This document shows positions 12,701-24,891 of a stretch of DNA of 64,000 nucleotides, in pieces. The DNA comes from Amblyornis subalaris (lineage: Eukaryota; Chordata; Aves; Passeriformes; Ptilonorhynchidae). The DNA is taken from the NCBI GenBank assembly GCA_018881555.1, contig JACAXG010000012.1:10239480-10303479 (forward strand), given 5' to 3'. Position numbers and translations under genes: made by a program. Within the stretch, counting starts at the first letter, position 1; the number at the start of each line of letters is the position of its first letter. Below the pieces are notes generated by a model. That model did not search any database. It was not told the origin of the DNA and worked only from the letters and a program-made list of their open reading frames with translations.

Positions 12701-15700
12701 ATCTGAGTAGCTGTCTGTGCAGGGAATAGTACTGTTTTGTGTACTTCCTCAGAGCATACTTCCAGAAGCTTTACTAGGGCAGGCTGTTAACAAGTTCTTC
12801 CTGAGCTCAGAGAAACAGTTTTAATCCCTGATTTTTCTTGGAGCAAGTCACTAATGTTAAGTATAAATTAATTTTCAGTCCTAGCCCTGTCCTGAAATGT
12901 GCATCAGTTACTTTAACTTCTTGTGTGTGGTTATTAACCTTGTAATAATCCCATACTGAAGTAAAAGCTTGCATCATTTTAGTAGTACTTTCTGTAACGT
13001 TACACATAATGATGTCTTGAATGTTAGATGTCATTTTACAACCAGAAAACAACTTTTATTTAGCAGTAAAGAATGTTAATTCCAAGTGTCATACCATAAA
13101 GTATTGAGATATTTGTCAAAGCTATGGATCAGTTGAGATTGGGCCTGGTTGTTGTGGCATTAATAGGTAGTAATATGTTGCTGTATATTTGACAGTGAAG
13201 ATTAAGAAAAGACTTGTGAAGGCTTGCTTCAGACATAAAGCTGCAGACTTGGATTAAAAGTAGGAGCTCTGCTACTTAAACTCTCAAGAGTACATTTGCT
13301 GCATAACTCTAATCATAGTAATACAAGTTGTTGGTCTGTCCATATTTTCATGTGCATCACCTTAATGCAGTTCTACGCTTCTGTTTAAAAAAAAAATGGT
13401 TGTAGAACTGTTCAGGAATTAATAAACTGGTTAATGCTCTGTAGTCTGTCCTCTTCTCACTCATGGACTTACACCCACCCTAAAGTTGACTTTGAATATG
13501 TTGTGATGATTATTGCCTTTAAAACACGGAAACTATTTTCTTTAAATTTTAGTGAAGGAAATCTGGCCACAAAGCAAGTAATTTTTCTTCAGAGACCTGT
13601 TGTGTGGANTTCTGCTGTCCAGACACCAGAGGTGAGTAACGCATTTGTGGTATTGATATAAAAAAATTAGTACTTCACATAATGGTAAGATACAGAAACA
13701 AACTAGACTTCAAAATTAGTAGGGGAAAAAAGAGGCAGAACAGGGTTTCCCCTCAAACAAGTTCAAGTTTGTGGATATTTTTTTGCAGCTGGATCACATT
13801 ATTTTTTTCTCAGGTGTTATCTCTTAAGCCATGGAGAAAAGCATAAGCACGGTAAAAACCTGTTTTGTGCTAAGGAATTACTGTGTCTCAAGTGGATGAG
13901 GTTGGCTATGCTGTAAGTATTTCCTTGAAAGTCTTAAAAGTTCTGATCAAAATCCTGCATCTGTTGCACATGAAAAAGAAAACCCTTTACTTTGACCTCC
14001 AAAATGTTTACTTTCACACTTCTAGAAGAAAGAAGTGTTAAGCTGTACAAGGAATACTGTAATCTGCAGGTTGTCAGGGTGAAGGGCTGTTGGTGCATGA
14101 AAATGTGTGGCAGAGATAGAGGATTTAAAATTCCTGCAGCTGAACCTCAACAACTCCTTGTCCCTTTTGAGTGAAGCTCCCATGATAGTGCTTGTATCAA
14201 GTGCTTTGAGGATAAAGTAACTCACAGTCACCACATTCTGCTCAGAGTCAAATGTCACAAGTTCTTGCACCTGCACAGTACTGCTGTAAATCCTGCTGAG
14301 GCCAGACAAGGATGAACTACTGGTGGGCTTTGCTTTGCCAGGTCTTTTGACATCCTGTGATGGGTTTCAATTTTTTGTTCTTTCTTTTCTTTTCAGTGGC
14401 TGTTAGCCTTTCTCTATTCAACTTGTTTTTCCCGTGATGATCTTAACCAGTTAGGAAAGCTATGAATGTTTTCATTCATGTCCAGCACTGGAGTAGTAAC
14501 TTTGCAATCTCATTCATGGCATTACATACTATTACAAAACAGTGATACCTAGCTACTTCTTTCTCCATCTGTATAAATACTTCCACAAGTCTCTAAATTT
14601 ATTGCATTTGTATTTGATCTTTCTCTGTGTTTTTTATTCTCTATCCAGTTTGTTACCATCATCTGTGTTCTCTTTTGTTTAGTATTTCTAAAATATACTC
14701 TTCCTTTTTTGTTCTTCTCCAGGCTTCTGCTTATCTCCAGCCTAACTTCCTTCTCACTGTGTCCGCTGATAATTAGTACTTCCATGCCTGGAAGAACTGC
14801 CTTCAACATGCACAATTCAAATCCTATTTTATTGTTTTTGTCTCTACCACTGTCTCAATTCCCAGCTAGTTCTTGTACACTATATTTTTTCATTTACGGG
14901 ATTGGAGCTTTTGCTTTTTTCTCTTCAGTGTTCTGTATAGTCTCCTTTGCCAGTGTCTTAATCTCTCTTTCATTCATACCCTCTTCTAAATTCTGCCAGT
15001 GGAATTTTTCCCTTAACTACCGTCTGGTAGAAAGCATCTTCAGCTTTTAGCTTTGAAACCTTCTGACCCCTCTTGCATGCCTGACTTTGTAGTCTTTACT
15101 TTCTTTCCTAGTACGTTTCTGAAAGTATGTTTTGGAACACAATTTTTGATAGCAATATTGTAAATATATAAAACAATATCATGTCAGTCCTAAAATAAAA
15201 TAATGCTTTTTCTGATGCTTTCCTGCTTTTTTAATACTCTGTATAATAAGGTCATGAACTCCTGATATGAGTATTTTTCCCTTGGTAAAGCATAATGTTA
15301 TTTCTAAAATTATGTATATCTTAAAAGGCAGCATAACTATATGTCACAAGTTGGATTCTGCCAAGAGATGTAATACAAACCAGTTCTGTAAAAATATTCG
15401 GTCTGAGGAACTGATGAATCTTTGAGACATGGCTTCAATTAAAAATAGGAAGCATTTTGCTCACAGTTTAAATGCTTCCACCCTGTTGTGGGGTGATGAG
15501 CACCTTTGGTTTATACAAATAAAATGTGTTTTGCAGTTATTGTTTTATTTTGTTGTAATGGGAAACCTTTGACTTAATCATTAAACATACTCTATTTAAA
15601 CAAGAAATAGCTGATTTATGGCCATTTACATCAGGATTACTGTGTTTAAAATCTGAACAAAATGTGCTTTTTAAGTACCAGTGAACGTTTTACTTCTCTA

Positions 15701-17500
15701 CCAGGAAATTTCATTATGCTGAGGTCATTTAGCATGGGATAGATAGGTAACTGGGACTGAAGCTGAAACGTTTAGCAGAGTTCCATTTTCCTTCTGTTTT
15801 GCTCATTATGTTGGTTTTCCCCTAAATTTTAATCTATTTACTTCATTGCTTTTTTTTTACCAAAAGGTTTGCTAGTTTTACATTGAGTACGTAGATTTCA
15901 GGTGTAAAACAAGCTACTGACATTTGAAAGCATTCCCTTTGGCTCTAGAAACTTTAATGTTTGGGGGGGGCCGGTGTTTGTTTGGGTTTGGTTGGAGGTT
16001 GGTTTGGTTTGGTTTGGTTGGAGTTTGTTTGGTTGGGGGGGCGGTGGGGGTGATATTTTGGGGGGAGGAGTGTGACCTGGCTTATGATTTATATAATAGT
16101 TCAAAGGCTTTTTGGTTTACAAGGGCTGTACTGTCTCACTGGAGTTTTTGTTTATCACATACCATTTGCTTTTCTAAGAAAAGAGTTCAGAGAATGAGAT
16201 GCAAGATGGAACCATGCAGTGCTTGAGGGGTTTGGTTTTTTTCTTTTCTTTTTTTCTTTATTTCCCTTAAGCAGGCTTTTNCATCCTCTTACTGTGGCAT
16301 CCAGGCAAAACTTATTTCCTTCTGTTTCTCCTGAGGCAATGCTGTTTCCCCTTAGTCTAATTTCCCAGTGTCTCCTGTAACAGCTTTCCTAAATACATTT
16401 CCTTTAGCCACATGGGCCATTGTTTTTACTGTTTCAAAAGGGTTTGATAAAAAACTTGGCAATGTATAGAAGAGGGTACAAATTTGCCAAGGCATAGTAA
16501 AAGTGTTTGTGAGATGTTTTTGTTTTTAAAGTGTTTGGCTCTGTGTCCTTCATGCGTTGACATGCAGGTCTGTGCTTAGGCTGGATTCCCTTTTAGCTAC
16601 ATGTGCCCCTTCTGTGGGCAGGGCTGTGTCCCCTGGCTTTTCCTGGTTTAGTAGTGCTTGTGCTGAGAGCAGGGCTCCAGGCAGGTAGCTCAGGGTACTT
16701 CTGCCTTCATGACCGTGCTCCTCTGTGGTGTGGCTCAAGGCATTCACATTGTCTCTGGAGGTACTGCATCACCACAGATGGAGTAACTCAGGTAGCTCCT
16801 GGTGCTGAACTGAGATAAACCTTTGATTTATTTGTGATGCCCCAGAGAACCCTTAGCAGAGTCTGGTAGTCTGTTGTTTGCAGAAATCACAATCTGCTTA
16901 CTTTTCTTTTTGACGTTGGCAACCCTCACTTCAACAAGAAAGACATCAAGCAATCCAGTACTAATGTCAGACTGTATTTGTACTGAGTTCTTCTGTGCAA
17001 GGACTCTGTAGATCCCATTTCAAATGGCTGTATAGTGCTGCCACTGACTTCTATCCACATAGATTTAGCATGAGAATTGTAATTGCCTCCTGAGATAATG
17101 GCACATTTCTTGAGAATTGCACTCTGTTAAAATGCACCTCACACTAAATCCATCCATAACTCATTTCAAAGCGTTTGGCTGGATTTTTTTTCCCCTAAAT
17201 AAGCTAACATTTCAACATGTTGTATTTCAGAGGAAATCCTTAAGACAAGTTACTGGGGAGGAAAAAAGCAAAGTCTCTAGCAGAAGTGTTGGATTAGACA
17301 CAGCTACTTCTTGCCCTGTAGAAATTGGACAACCATCTGATGAGTTTCACCTATCTCCTTCTAAACAATGTTGGATCAAGGAGGGATCTTCCCATTATGG
17401 AGGCTTTCCAGGATTCAGTAGCAGCGATGGAGTATTAAGGGAACTGGATGATGGACAATTTGACCAGGAAGATGGAGTCACTCAGGTCACATGTATGTGA
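713..17500 (+). CDS. RFTN2: Raftlin-2, C-terminal part (six exons; 5' exons outside window)
   Basis: Raftlin-family protein, expected to associate with lipid rafts at the plasma membrane and to help receptor signalling and uptake (family knowledge). Coding exons with matching phase and GT/AG borders are 713-1025, 4016-4216, 6539-6660, 7749-7852, 13553-13631 and 17231-17500. Together they encode about 362 residues, against about 500 for full-length vertebrate RFTN2, so the acylated N-terminus is missing because the window starts inside the gene. Recognisable segments are EQWTVIE joined to GCEIKTDYGPLLHTLAEFGW across exons 3-4 of this set, then EGNLATKQ, and the conserved end FDQEDGVTQVTCM before TGA. 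Two codons carry an N (4117 and 13609), leaving one residue each undetermined. The 5.7-kb intron 7853-13552 holds no exon I can recognise; intron 13632-17230 carries a G/T-rich tract. The gene runs tail to tail with MOB4. Confidence 0.93.
7380..7433. repeat. Near-perfect inverted repeat (hairpin) in RFTN2 intron
   Basis: Two 23-nt arms (7380-7402 and 7411-7433) are reverse complements with one exception, separated by an 8-nt loop (7403-7410). The exception (T7390 against G7423) would be a U-G wobble in the sense transcript. Sequence beyond the arms also shows weaker mirrored similarity (AGATGCCT on the left against the complement of AGACACCT on the right). It lies 0.7 kb beyond the exon ending at 6660 and 0.3 kb before the exon starting at 7749. 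It could be the remnant of a small inverted-repeat transposon or a hairpin RNA; I cannot decide. Confidence 0.85.
8571..8593 (+). repeat. Pyrimidine / poly-T tract in RFTN2 intron
   Basis: A CTCT-rich run is followed by an uninterrupted T run inside the intron 7853-13552. It is simple sequence with no coding value. Confidence 0.8.
15963..16065 (+). repeat. G/T-rich tract with GGTTT repeats and G runs (RFTN2 intron)
   Basis: A low-complexity tract lies on the RFTN2 sense strand. It contains several GGTTT units around 15998-16020 and five G runs of three or more (15963-15970, 15984-15986, 16035-16041, 16046-16050, 16060-16065). The open frames on both strands here are products of this composition. 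Spacing and run lengths would allow G-quadruplex formation, which is an inference only. Confidence 0.8.
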
Positions 17501-20500
17501 TAAAGTAAGTAACTGCATCAAATGGACGGGTACATAAATCACACAAATGGATTTTTAAAAAAAACCTACACTACTTTAAATGCATTGGTATAATCCTATG
17601 ACTCTTCCCAAACTCCTTTTGTATTTTTCTCCATTTCTTTGTTGTGTTAATCCTACTGTAGTAATAATACTACTGCAAAATAGTTTTTATGTCTCTCTTT
17701 AATTGTATAACCACATGACTGGGTGCTCTGCTAACTTGTTAATGCTTTTGACAAGCAAGGAAGCAAAAGCTGCAAAACAGTGACAGTTTGAATTGTGAGA
17801 GAGAGAAAGGAATGAGGATGTTTAGAATTTTCCACAAGCTGGAGGAATTTTTGGATTTGGCTGGTTGTTTTGTTGTTTGGGGTTTTTTTTAAGGATGTTG
17901 TAAATATTGGTGGGGGAAAGCGAACCGTCTGGCTGTTGTTAAGTTTAAATGTAATTTTCGCTTTACTTACCTTGCATAAGTTCAAAAGCCTAGAGAAATG
18001 TCAAGTCTTACACTAGAGTGTTAATAATTTAAGCTACATTCAGACTTGGTATGGACAGAAAAACTCAGGAGGCTGTAGGCAGACGCTTGCTCCTGGAATA
18101 CAACTTCAGCTATGCAGGTTTTACCAGGGTTCCTTGTACATATAAGCCAGAAGCTATCAGAGCTTATAGCTTGTATTATAATGATGTGTTCATAATATAC
18201 TTGTGAGTGGAAATTAAGAACTGCCCATCCCTGAAAGATAACTTGCAGTCTGTAAACAAGTAGTTTGAGAAGCTCCCTAAGAAGCACTGACAGCAGTGTG
18301 CACAGTGATGCTGCTAATGCATAGGAGGAGGATGTAGGTAAACTGTATAAGCAAGATTAGATCCTACGGTATGTACAAAGATGCTGATGTGTATATAAAA
18401 GATTTCTCAGCTAAACGTATCTCACACTGGATAAAGTGTTATTCAGCTGCATCAAATACCAGACATAATGTCCAGAGGAAAGGATAAAGTTGCTGTGCTT
18501 CCATTCTTACTATGGGGAGGAGCTGCTTGCATTAAGGGAGGTTAATGCTGGCAAGGCTCTGGAGGGAGAGGAACAAACAGGAATTGTTTTTATGCTGCTG
18601 TCTGGAAACTATTTTACAGAAGAGAAGCTGAATAAAAATGCATCTCCAGAAGGTAAATGTGATTATAACTAAAAACCACATTTTTTATTTAGCTTTAGAA
18701 GCAAAAAAAATATAAATGCTTATCATCTTTAAACTAGTGCAAAATAACTCGTTCTAAATAGAAAGTCAGAACAGAACTCAGCAAAGATATTCATAACTAC
18801 TCTCAATGTTTGCAGTACAGCACACACATCACCCAGGGATTTTGATACCTGTCTTCGTGTGTTGTGCTGCAAAATTGCAGAGAAATGTCATGAATACATT
18901 TACTTACAACACTCTGTTCTCCTGGGATGGCATCCCATCAGCTGCTCTGGGACTCTGCCTATCCACAGTGGTGGATGCTGGCACTAAATGCAGTGGGCAG
19001 ATTAATGCAGTGATAGGAGCACCAACAATTAACTCCAAACAAGCACCCCAGGAGATGACCAGGATAGTGAAGTCCAACTGCAGTCTCAGAGCTGTGCAGA
19101 AAGAACATGGGCAGTAGCTGTGTATTTCAATAAGCAAAAACTAACTCGTGAAGGAAAAAAGTTTATTTTTATAGGGCAGGGGATAGGGGGAAAACCCATT
19201 CTACTGACCTAATCAGCATAGCGGGAGCTTGAAATAATATTGCTTTGGAGCTGCTTCCCGATTTGCTTATGAAATTCTTACAGGCAGACTTGTTTATGTT
19301 TTCTTTGGAAGAGAAACTCCAAACAACTGTTTGTAGCAGATTTGGGGGTTTTCTTCCAAAAAAAATCTACAGCCCTGGAGCTGGAGATATTCCTTCACTT
19401 TCTTTTTCTGATTGCATGCTGTGGGGAGTGATGGGAGCACCTCCAATAGGAGGCACAGTCAGAAATCCCTTTTTGCAAAGGCTCTTCTCCCAGCTTTCCT
19501 ACCAGCATCTCGAGGTAAGAGATGTGGGATTTTGAGCCTTGTGTTCATTCCCTGTCTGGGGGCACTGTGTGGAGGAAGCTCCCTGCTAACAGGGAGAGTG
19601 CTGGGCAGGGTGTTCCCTGCAGAGCCTGCCCCAAGTGCTGCTTTCTCTTGCAGCCGCTGCTCAGGGAGGAGCATTGGGCATGGTCACAGGCAGCAGGGAT
19701 CTCCTCCATAGGACACAGATGGGGAAGAAATGATGAAGTGTTACATCTGTCACTGGCAAAAAGCCAGGTAACTCTAGCACATTGAAAATGGAGTAACAGC
19801 TGGTCTTGTGCAACTTGGAATATGTTGCTCTACTTCTAGAAGTATTTTTTATGAGTTATCCAAAACTCTTCTGTGTGTAATTTTAACTGCTGGTCATTCT
19901 CCATGNGAATCAGATTGGTAAAATGAGCAAAAATTGGTCCAAAATGCCAATTCTGAATATTTCAAGTTAGAGCTTTTAAAGTCTATCAAAGAAATTACCT
20001 TTTATAAAGCAGTATCCTTGCTTAAGATGGTTAACATTAGTGACTCCTAAACCAAAACTGAACTACAACTATTTGAGTAAGTTACAAAGTATAAAGTAGT
20101 ACATTTAATGCAGTTACTCTTTCTAGAAAGCATTCCTTGGATAAAAAGGATCATTTAACTTTTTAACTGAGATCTGTTGAAAGTGCAGAAAATTCAAATA
20201 AAATAGTAACTTTTTAAAAGAAATTTTCACATTATAATTAATGGGATGTACACAAGGGAGACTATTTTGGAACTAGGGTAGAAATTGAGTATGCCCTGAA
20301 TGTCCACAGGTACACTAGAATATCATCACTTTCAGCAAGAAAGACTTTTTTAAAAATGAAATAAAGCCATATTCTTTTCCAGTAGCCGTCAGTTTTAACT
20401 GTGCTTTAGTCCTTGTTCATGAATCTCACAGGTGTTGACAGTGCTGCAAGCCTCTGAATTTCTTTCTAGTCTTTTTAATTCAGTATAACTGTGCTAAATT

Positions 20501-21553
20501 GTTTCCTCTGAAGCCACTCAGTAATTCCTGTGTTGTTAAGGATAGCTGGGTTTTTTGATGTCATTTGTCTCCTAGAATGAAAGTTGCCTGTGCTCTAGAA
20601 ATACTCTTTTCCCAGCTCTATGGTCTTTCAGCTCACAGGGGGCTACATTTAGGTTCTGTATTGGGAAAAAAATAAACAAAATACAATTCTTCACATGGGG
20701 AAAAAAGCCAACCTGACAGGAGCCAAGATAGAGATCTGTAAAGTGAGTGGCATGGAGGGGGTAGCAAAGGAATGAATTCCTCAGCATTCTTTTTTTGATA
20801 ACTCAAGGGAATCGAGGCAGTGGTAAGTAGCAGGTTTGAAACAAATCAGGGTATCTATAGTTCAGCTGACTGTAGAACTCCCTGCTGCAGGATGCTGTGT
20901 ATAAAGATATGTAGATTTCAAAGGTGACTGAAAAATTCCTGAAAGGAATTGCCTGAATTGCCCTATTCTCTCTGAAAGTCACTGAACCAGAAACTGTTGG
21001 AGACTCTGCAAACTGGTCTGACTGACTGCACACATCTTGTTCTTTTGATAATTGTAAGCACTGGGGTTTCATCCCTGGTGGCATGTAGCTGAGAGTGTTC
21101 TCCTGCTGCAAGGCTTGCTTTTGGAAGTCAGGGAGAGTAAGTTGCTTGCTCGGCCTGGGTGAAGACAGTGCAAGAATTATCTGACTTCATGCACTAGTCA
21201 AAGAACACAGAATAAACCACCTGTCTTCCTAAGGCATGGATGCTGAAACAGATAAAATTGAAAATACTTCTAAAATAATGGAATTATGGAAAATCTTCTG
21301 GTTTTTTCTTTGTAGTTCAAAATTCTGAAAGACAACTCTATCTTACTTGGATGAGTGAAAAGGGGAGGGTGCATTTGGAGTATAGGGGATTCTGATTCCA
21401 GATCCTCATCACNTGGTCTCACACAAACCAGAGCATTAAGGTATGCCTTTACTAGTGTAGTGACCAGCACTGTCAACTAAGTAAACAAAGTTTGTAAAGC
21501 AGAAGACTTGTCAGAAAGAGTAACTAGCAAAACTTTTTTGGTATGCTTCTATT

Positions 21554-21573
21554 GTGTGTATATATATACACAC
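21554..21573. repeat. Palindromic TG-TA-CA microsatellite
   Basis: Alternating GTGTG, TATATATA and CACAC form a short self-complementary simple repeat in the RFTN2/MOB4 convergent region. Confidence 0.8.
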
Positions 21574-24500
21574 TGCTCAGTTTTCATTTTACCAGAATGT
21601 ATTTACCTTTTTATTGGAAGAATTGCAAATTAAACTTAAAGCAGGGATGCATTCTTTGACAAAAAAAAAAGTAAGTATGCTTTTTTACTCAATAACAGGA
21701 CTTCAGTCAGGAGCCTGTGTCTCTGAAATGTAGTAGGGAAACCCCTTCCCTGATCGTGACAACAGAAATGCTCTGCGACTGTTAGAAAGAACAGAAGGCA
21801 GCCAATACTGTTCATGAGCCTCTGCAAAAGACTGTTTATACTTTTTGATGCTTAAATTGTTTGGAGAGGAAATAGTTTTCTAATGTTTACAAACAGGAAA
21901 AAACTGTCCACTTAAAATATTTTGTACCCTGCTTGTAACTGTCAGAAGTTTATTTACATACCTGCAATAAATGGCTGCTTCACTTGTTTCTGGCCTGTAA
22001 AACATTTTCTTTTTGTACAGGGTAAGTTCTCATCATTAAAGCACTTACCCAATCAGATACCAGTTTGTTTATTACATTTGTCTCACATTGACATGAAATG
22101 GGTTAGATCAATGTACACCTTGCCTCAAGCTAGAATTACTTTTTTGCAGTGTTGTCTGTACCTCCGTACAGGAAAGCCTGATAGACTTAATGCCATCTAT
22201 TAAAAGCTCTTTAGGTTTTCCTTGTTCTTAATCTTTTGAAGGCAAAGAATGGAAATTGCTATCTTGACAATTCCCTGTGGCTTAACACTATGGCTGATGT
22301 GTTGGAAGGTATGCTGAGCCAAAGGTGGGGGAAAAACGTCAGAGATAAAGAAAAAAGTAATTTCAAAGTTAGTCTTTGTTCACAGCCTTTGTATCTGTGA
22401 CATGCTGTTCTCATGTGTTTATTTGGTATCTGGAAGGCCCTCTTCTAGACCTCTTGTATTTCAACTGTAGAACCAGCATTTTCTGATTTGAGAGGTGTAT
22501 GCAGTTGAGGTCTGACTTCCAAGTTGCTAATGAATATTGTATTTCTCTGCTTCTGAAAGAAGAAAGACAACTTGAGCACACCTTGCAGCAGAGGTGGGAG
22601 AACACCGAAGTGTGAATTGGAAACTGTTGCTGCGTTCTCAGACGACATGAAAAATGAGAATAACTTGTCAAAATATACCAGTATGGATAAAGAAACAGTT
22701 TAATTTTATCCTTTTTTTTACAATATAATTCAAAGACAGTCTCAGCTTCCCTATTACGTAGAGTCTAAATTTAATATTAATATGTTAATATTTATTAGAC
22801 AAATCAATGGTTTGCTTAGGCTAACTGAAGTTTTACGGTACCATCCAGGCACATGTGTGTACACAGTACTCATGTAAACAATAGCAAGGGAAAGTACAAG
22901 CAGTGTCTCACTTAGGCCTTATATAAAATTAGCTTAGTATAGCAAGTCAACTTTACAGTGCAAATCTGAATGAGAATAAACAGGATTAAACCTATCAGAG
23001 TTTTGTTTTGAAGTAAAACTCTTAAAGCATAAGAGGAAGAGGTTTAAAATTTTAATGCAGTCCTGAGCACCACATCATTTTCTTCAGTTTTGTAGCAGAA
23101 ATGTAATTAGCAACACCAGTTACATGTTTTTGCCTCTCTCAGTCACCATGGCCAATATACACATGCAGAGTGACTGTACAAAGGAGCCACACCATGGATG
23201 GTCCTAGAGCAGACAGAAACAAGCTAAATACATTTTAATACCTCCAGAATGCAGTCCTCCTACCTGCAGTACAAACTTGAAGCTAGCTATCAAAATCGGG
23301 TAACCTGGTCTATACAAGGCAAGTTCCAGCTAAGTGTATAGACAGTAACTAAAGCTACTTTCACTCTGACAACATCTCATGCAATTACCCTGCTGACAGT
23401 TAAATACAATGATAAACATGAGACAAAAAGCTGCTGAAGAAAACAGCTGTTGAAGTACTTAAGCTTAGTCTCTCTATTTTTTCATTGTTTAAATTCCCTT
23501 TACATCCAGGTGATACAGTTGCTAGAGGTGTGCTTGATTCATATAAAGAAAAATAGAATTTAAGGCATGTTTAGTATATTATGAAAAAAGACTTAGTAAA
23601 AATATGTGGACTCCCTTCTTTCCATGTAAATATAATGTAGAAAACAAAGTGTAAATTACTGAAACTAGCTGAGCTAACCTATTCTGACCTGCTGAAATAA
23701 CCACCCTCAAAGAGAAACAACAAGCTAACTTCTTAAACAGCAAAGCAAAATTCATTTAAGAACACTGCTACTGCTTTTAGACCCTGCATTCATGTACACT
23801 TAACAGTATTTCTGTTATATGCATCTCTAAAACGTTTAATTCTATCATTCTAGACAAAACACTATTAAGCAGCACTCATGGAAATTGTCAGTTATTGCAA
23901 ATCTGCAAACACAACTTGAAATAAACACCTGATAGGGAACAGAAGCATGAATCNAAATCTTTCTGTCAATATAGTTCAGGTAAATGAAGAGAAAGTAATG
24001 TCTGTTGAAAACATGATTAACTCTTGCAAATAATTGGGTTTGGTATTTCAGGTACTTAGCATGTTTTGACTAGGAATACAAGCAGAGACTGTGCTAGTGT
24101 GTTATGTAGTGTAACATGAACAGTTGAGGTATAATCTATAAGCAGTTGCCATAAATATGCACAGGTATTCGTTTGAGAGGCTGTGGACTGGAGAACAGCA
24201 GAAATCTGCCTTAACAGGACAGCACTTGTCCCATGCTGTACACAAACCTCCACTGTTAACAACAAAAAAAGTCCAGAAAGTGTTAGATATATATTAAGAA
24301 TATATATGTTCAATACCATAGTGAAATTGTCCTTTTGGTTAATACTATGGATCCTATTAGTATTTGGATATACACATACAGCAGTATGCACATCCAGAAA
24401 TAAATCTTCCAAGCCATCTTAAAAAAATAAAAAATTAGGAATAAGCTATGTTGCAAGAAGCTTCCTGCAGTATTATATATTTAAGGTGATAATCTTTGAA

Positions 24501-24642
24501 CGAAGAGTTAATATACCTACTGCATTACAAAATGGCTTGCTGTGAAATCTTAATCTCACTTTTTTCCCCACCCAGTCAGACACATCTTCAGGATTGTGAT
24601 TCAATGATTGTTTAGCAGCAATTTTAGAGAACTGTAAATTCT

Positions 24643-24683
24643 TTTATTAACAGGCATTATAAACAGATACTACTACTTTTATT
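24643..24683 (-). terminator. MOB4: Candidate poly(A) signals of MOB4
   Basis: Two AATAAA hexamers on the - strand (TTTATT on the + strand at 24643-24648 and 24678-24683) lie about 210-250 bases beyond the MOB4 stop codon. They are the first such signals after the stop in the direction of transcription. More distal sites may also be used, and no transcript data are available here. Confidence 0.4.
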
Positions 24684-24891
24684 TAAAAACCATGAGTGCC
24701 ACATTGGTGAATATACAGCTCATGAATAACTTAAAAGTATTTCCCATATTAAAAGGCAATGCACACAGCATACAAAAAGTATACTAAACAAAGCTATGAG
24801 GATACGTGATTGAAGTGTCTAAAATGATATATACAGTACATAATTAATGTTTTGTTTATATTCAGTACAGGCTTCTGTACTGCCATTCCCA

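Larger units (their letters stand above)
17501..24891. other. Convergent 3' region of RFTN2 (+) and MOB4 (-)
   Basis: No coding exon is recognisable in this AT-rich stretch. It must contain both 3' UTRs, since RFTN2 stops at 17500 and MOB4 stops at 24892. Several AATAAA hexamers occur on the + strand (for example 20360-20365 and 21211-21216), and I cannot tell which one RFTN2 uses. Short open frames (18806-19117, 19245-19785, 20803-21111) lack similarity and overlap each other. A small palindromic TG/TA/CA microsatellite is at 21554-21573. Confidence 0.6.

Noticed and set aside
14709..15050. 113-codon open frame rich in Leu, Ser and Phe, suggesting a membrane protein.
   Set aside because: It arises from a pyrimidine-rich intronic stretch of RFTN2; it is overlapped by a frame on the other strand and has no family similarity.
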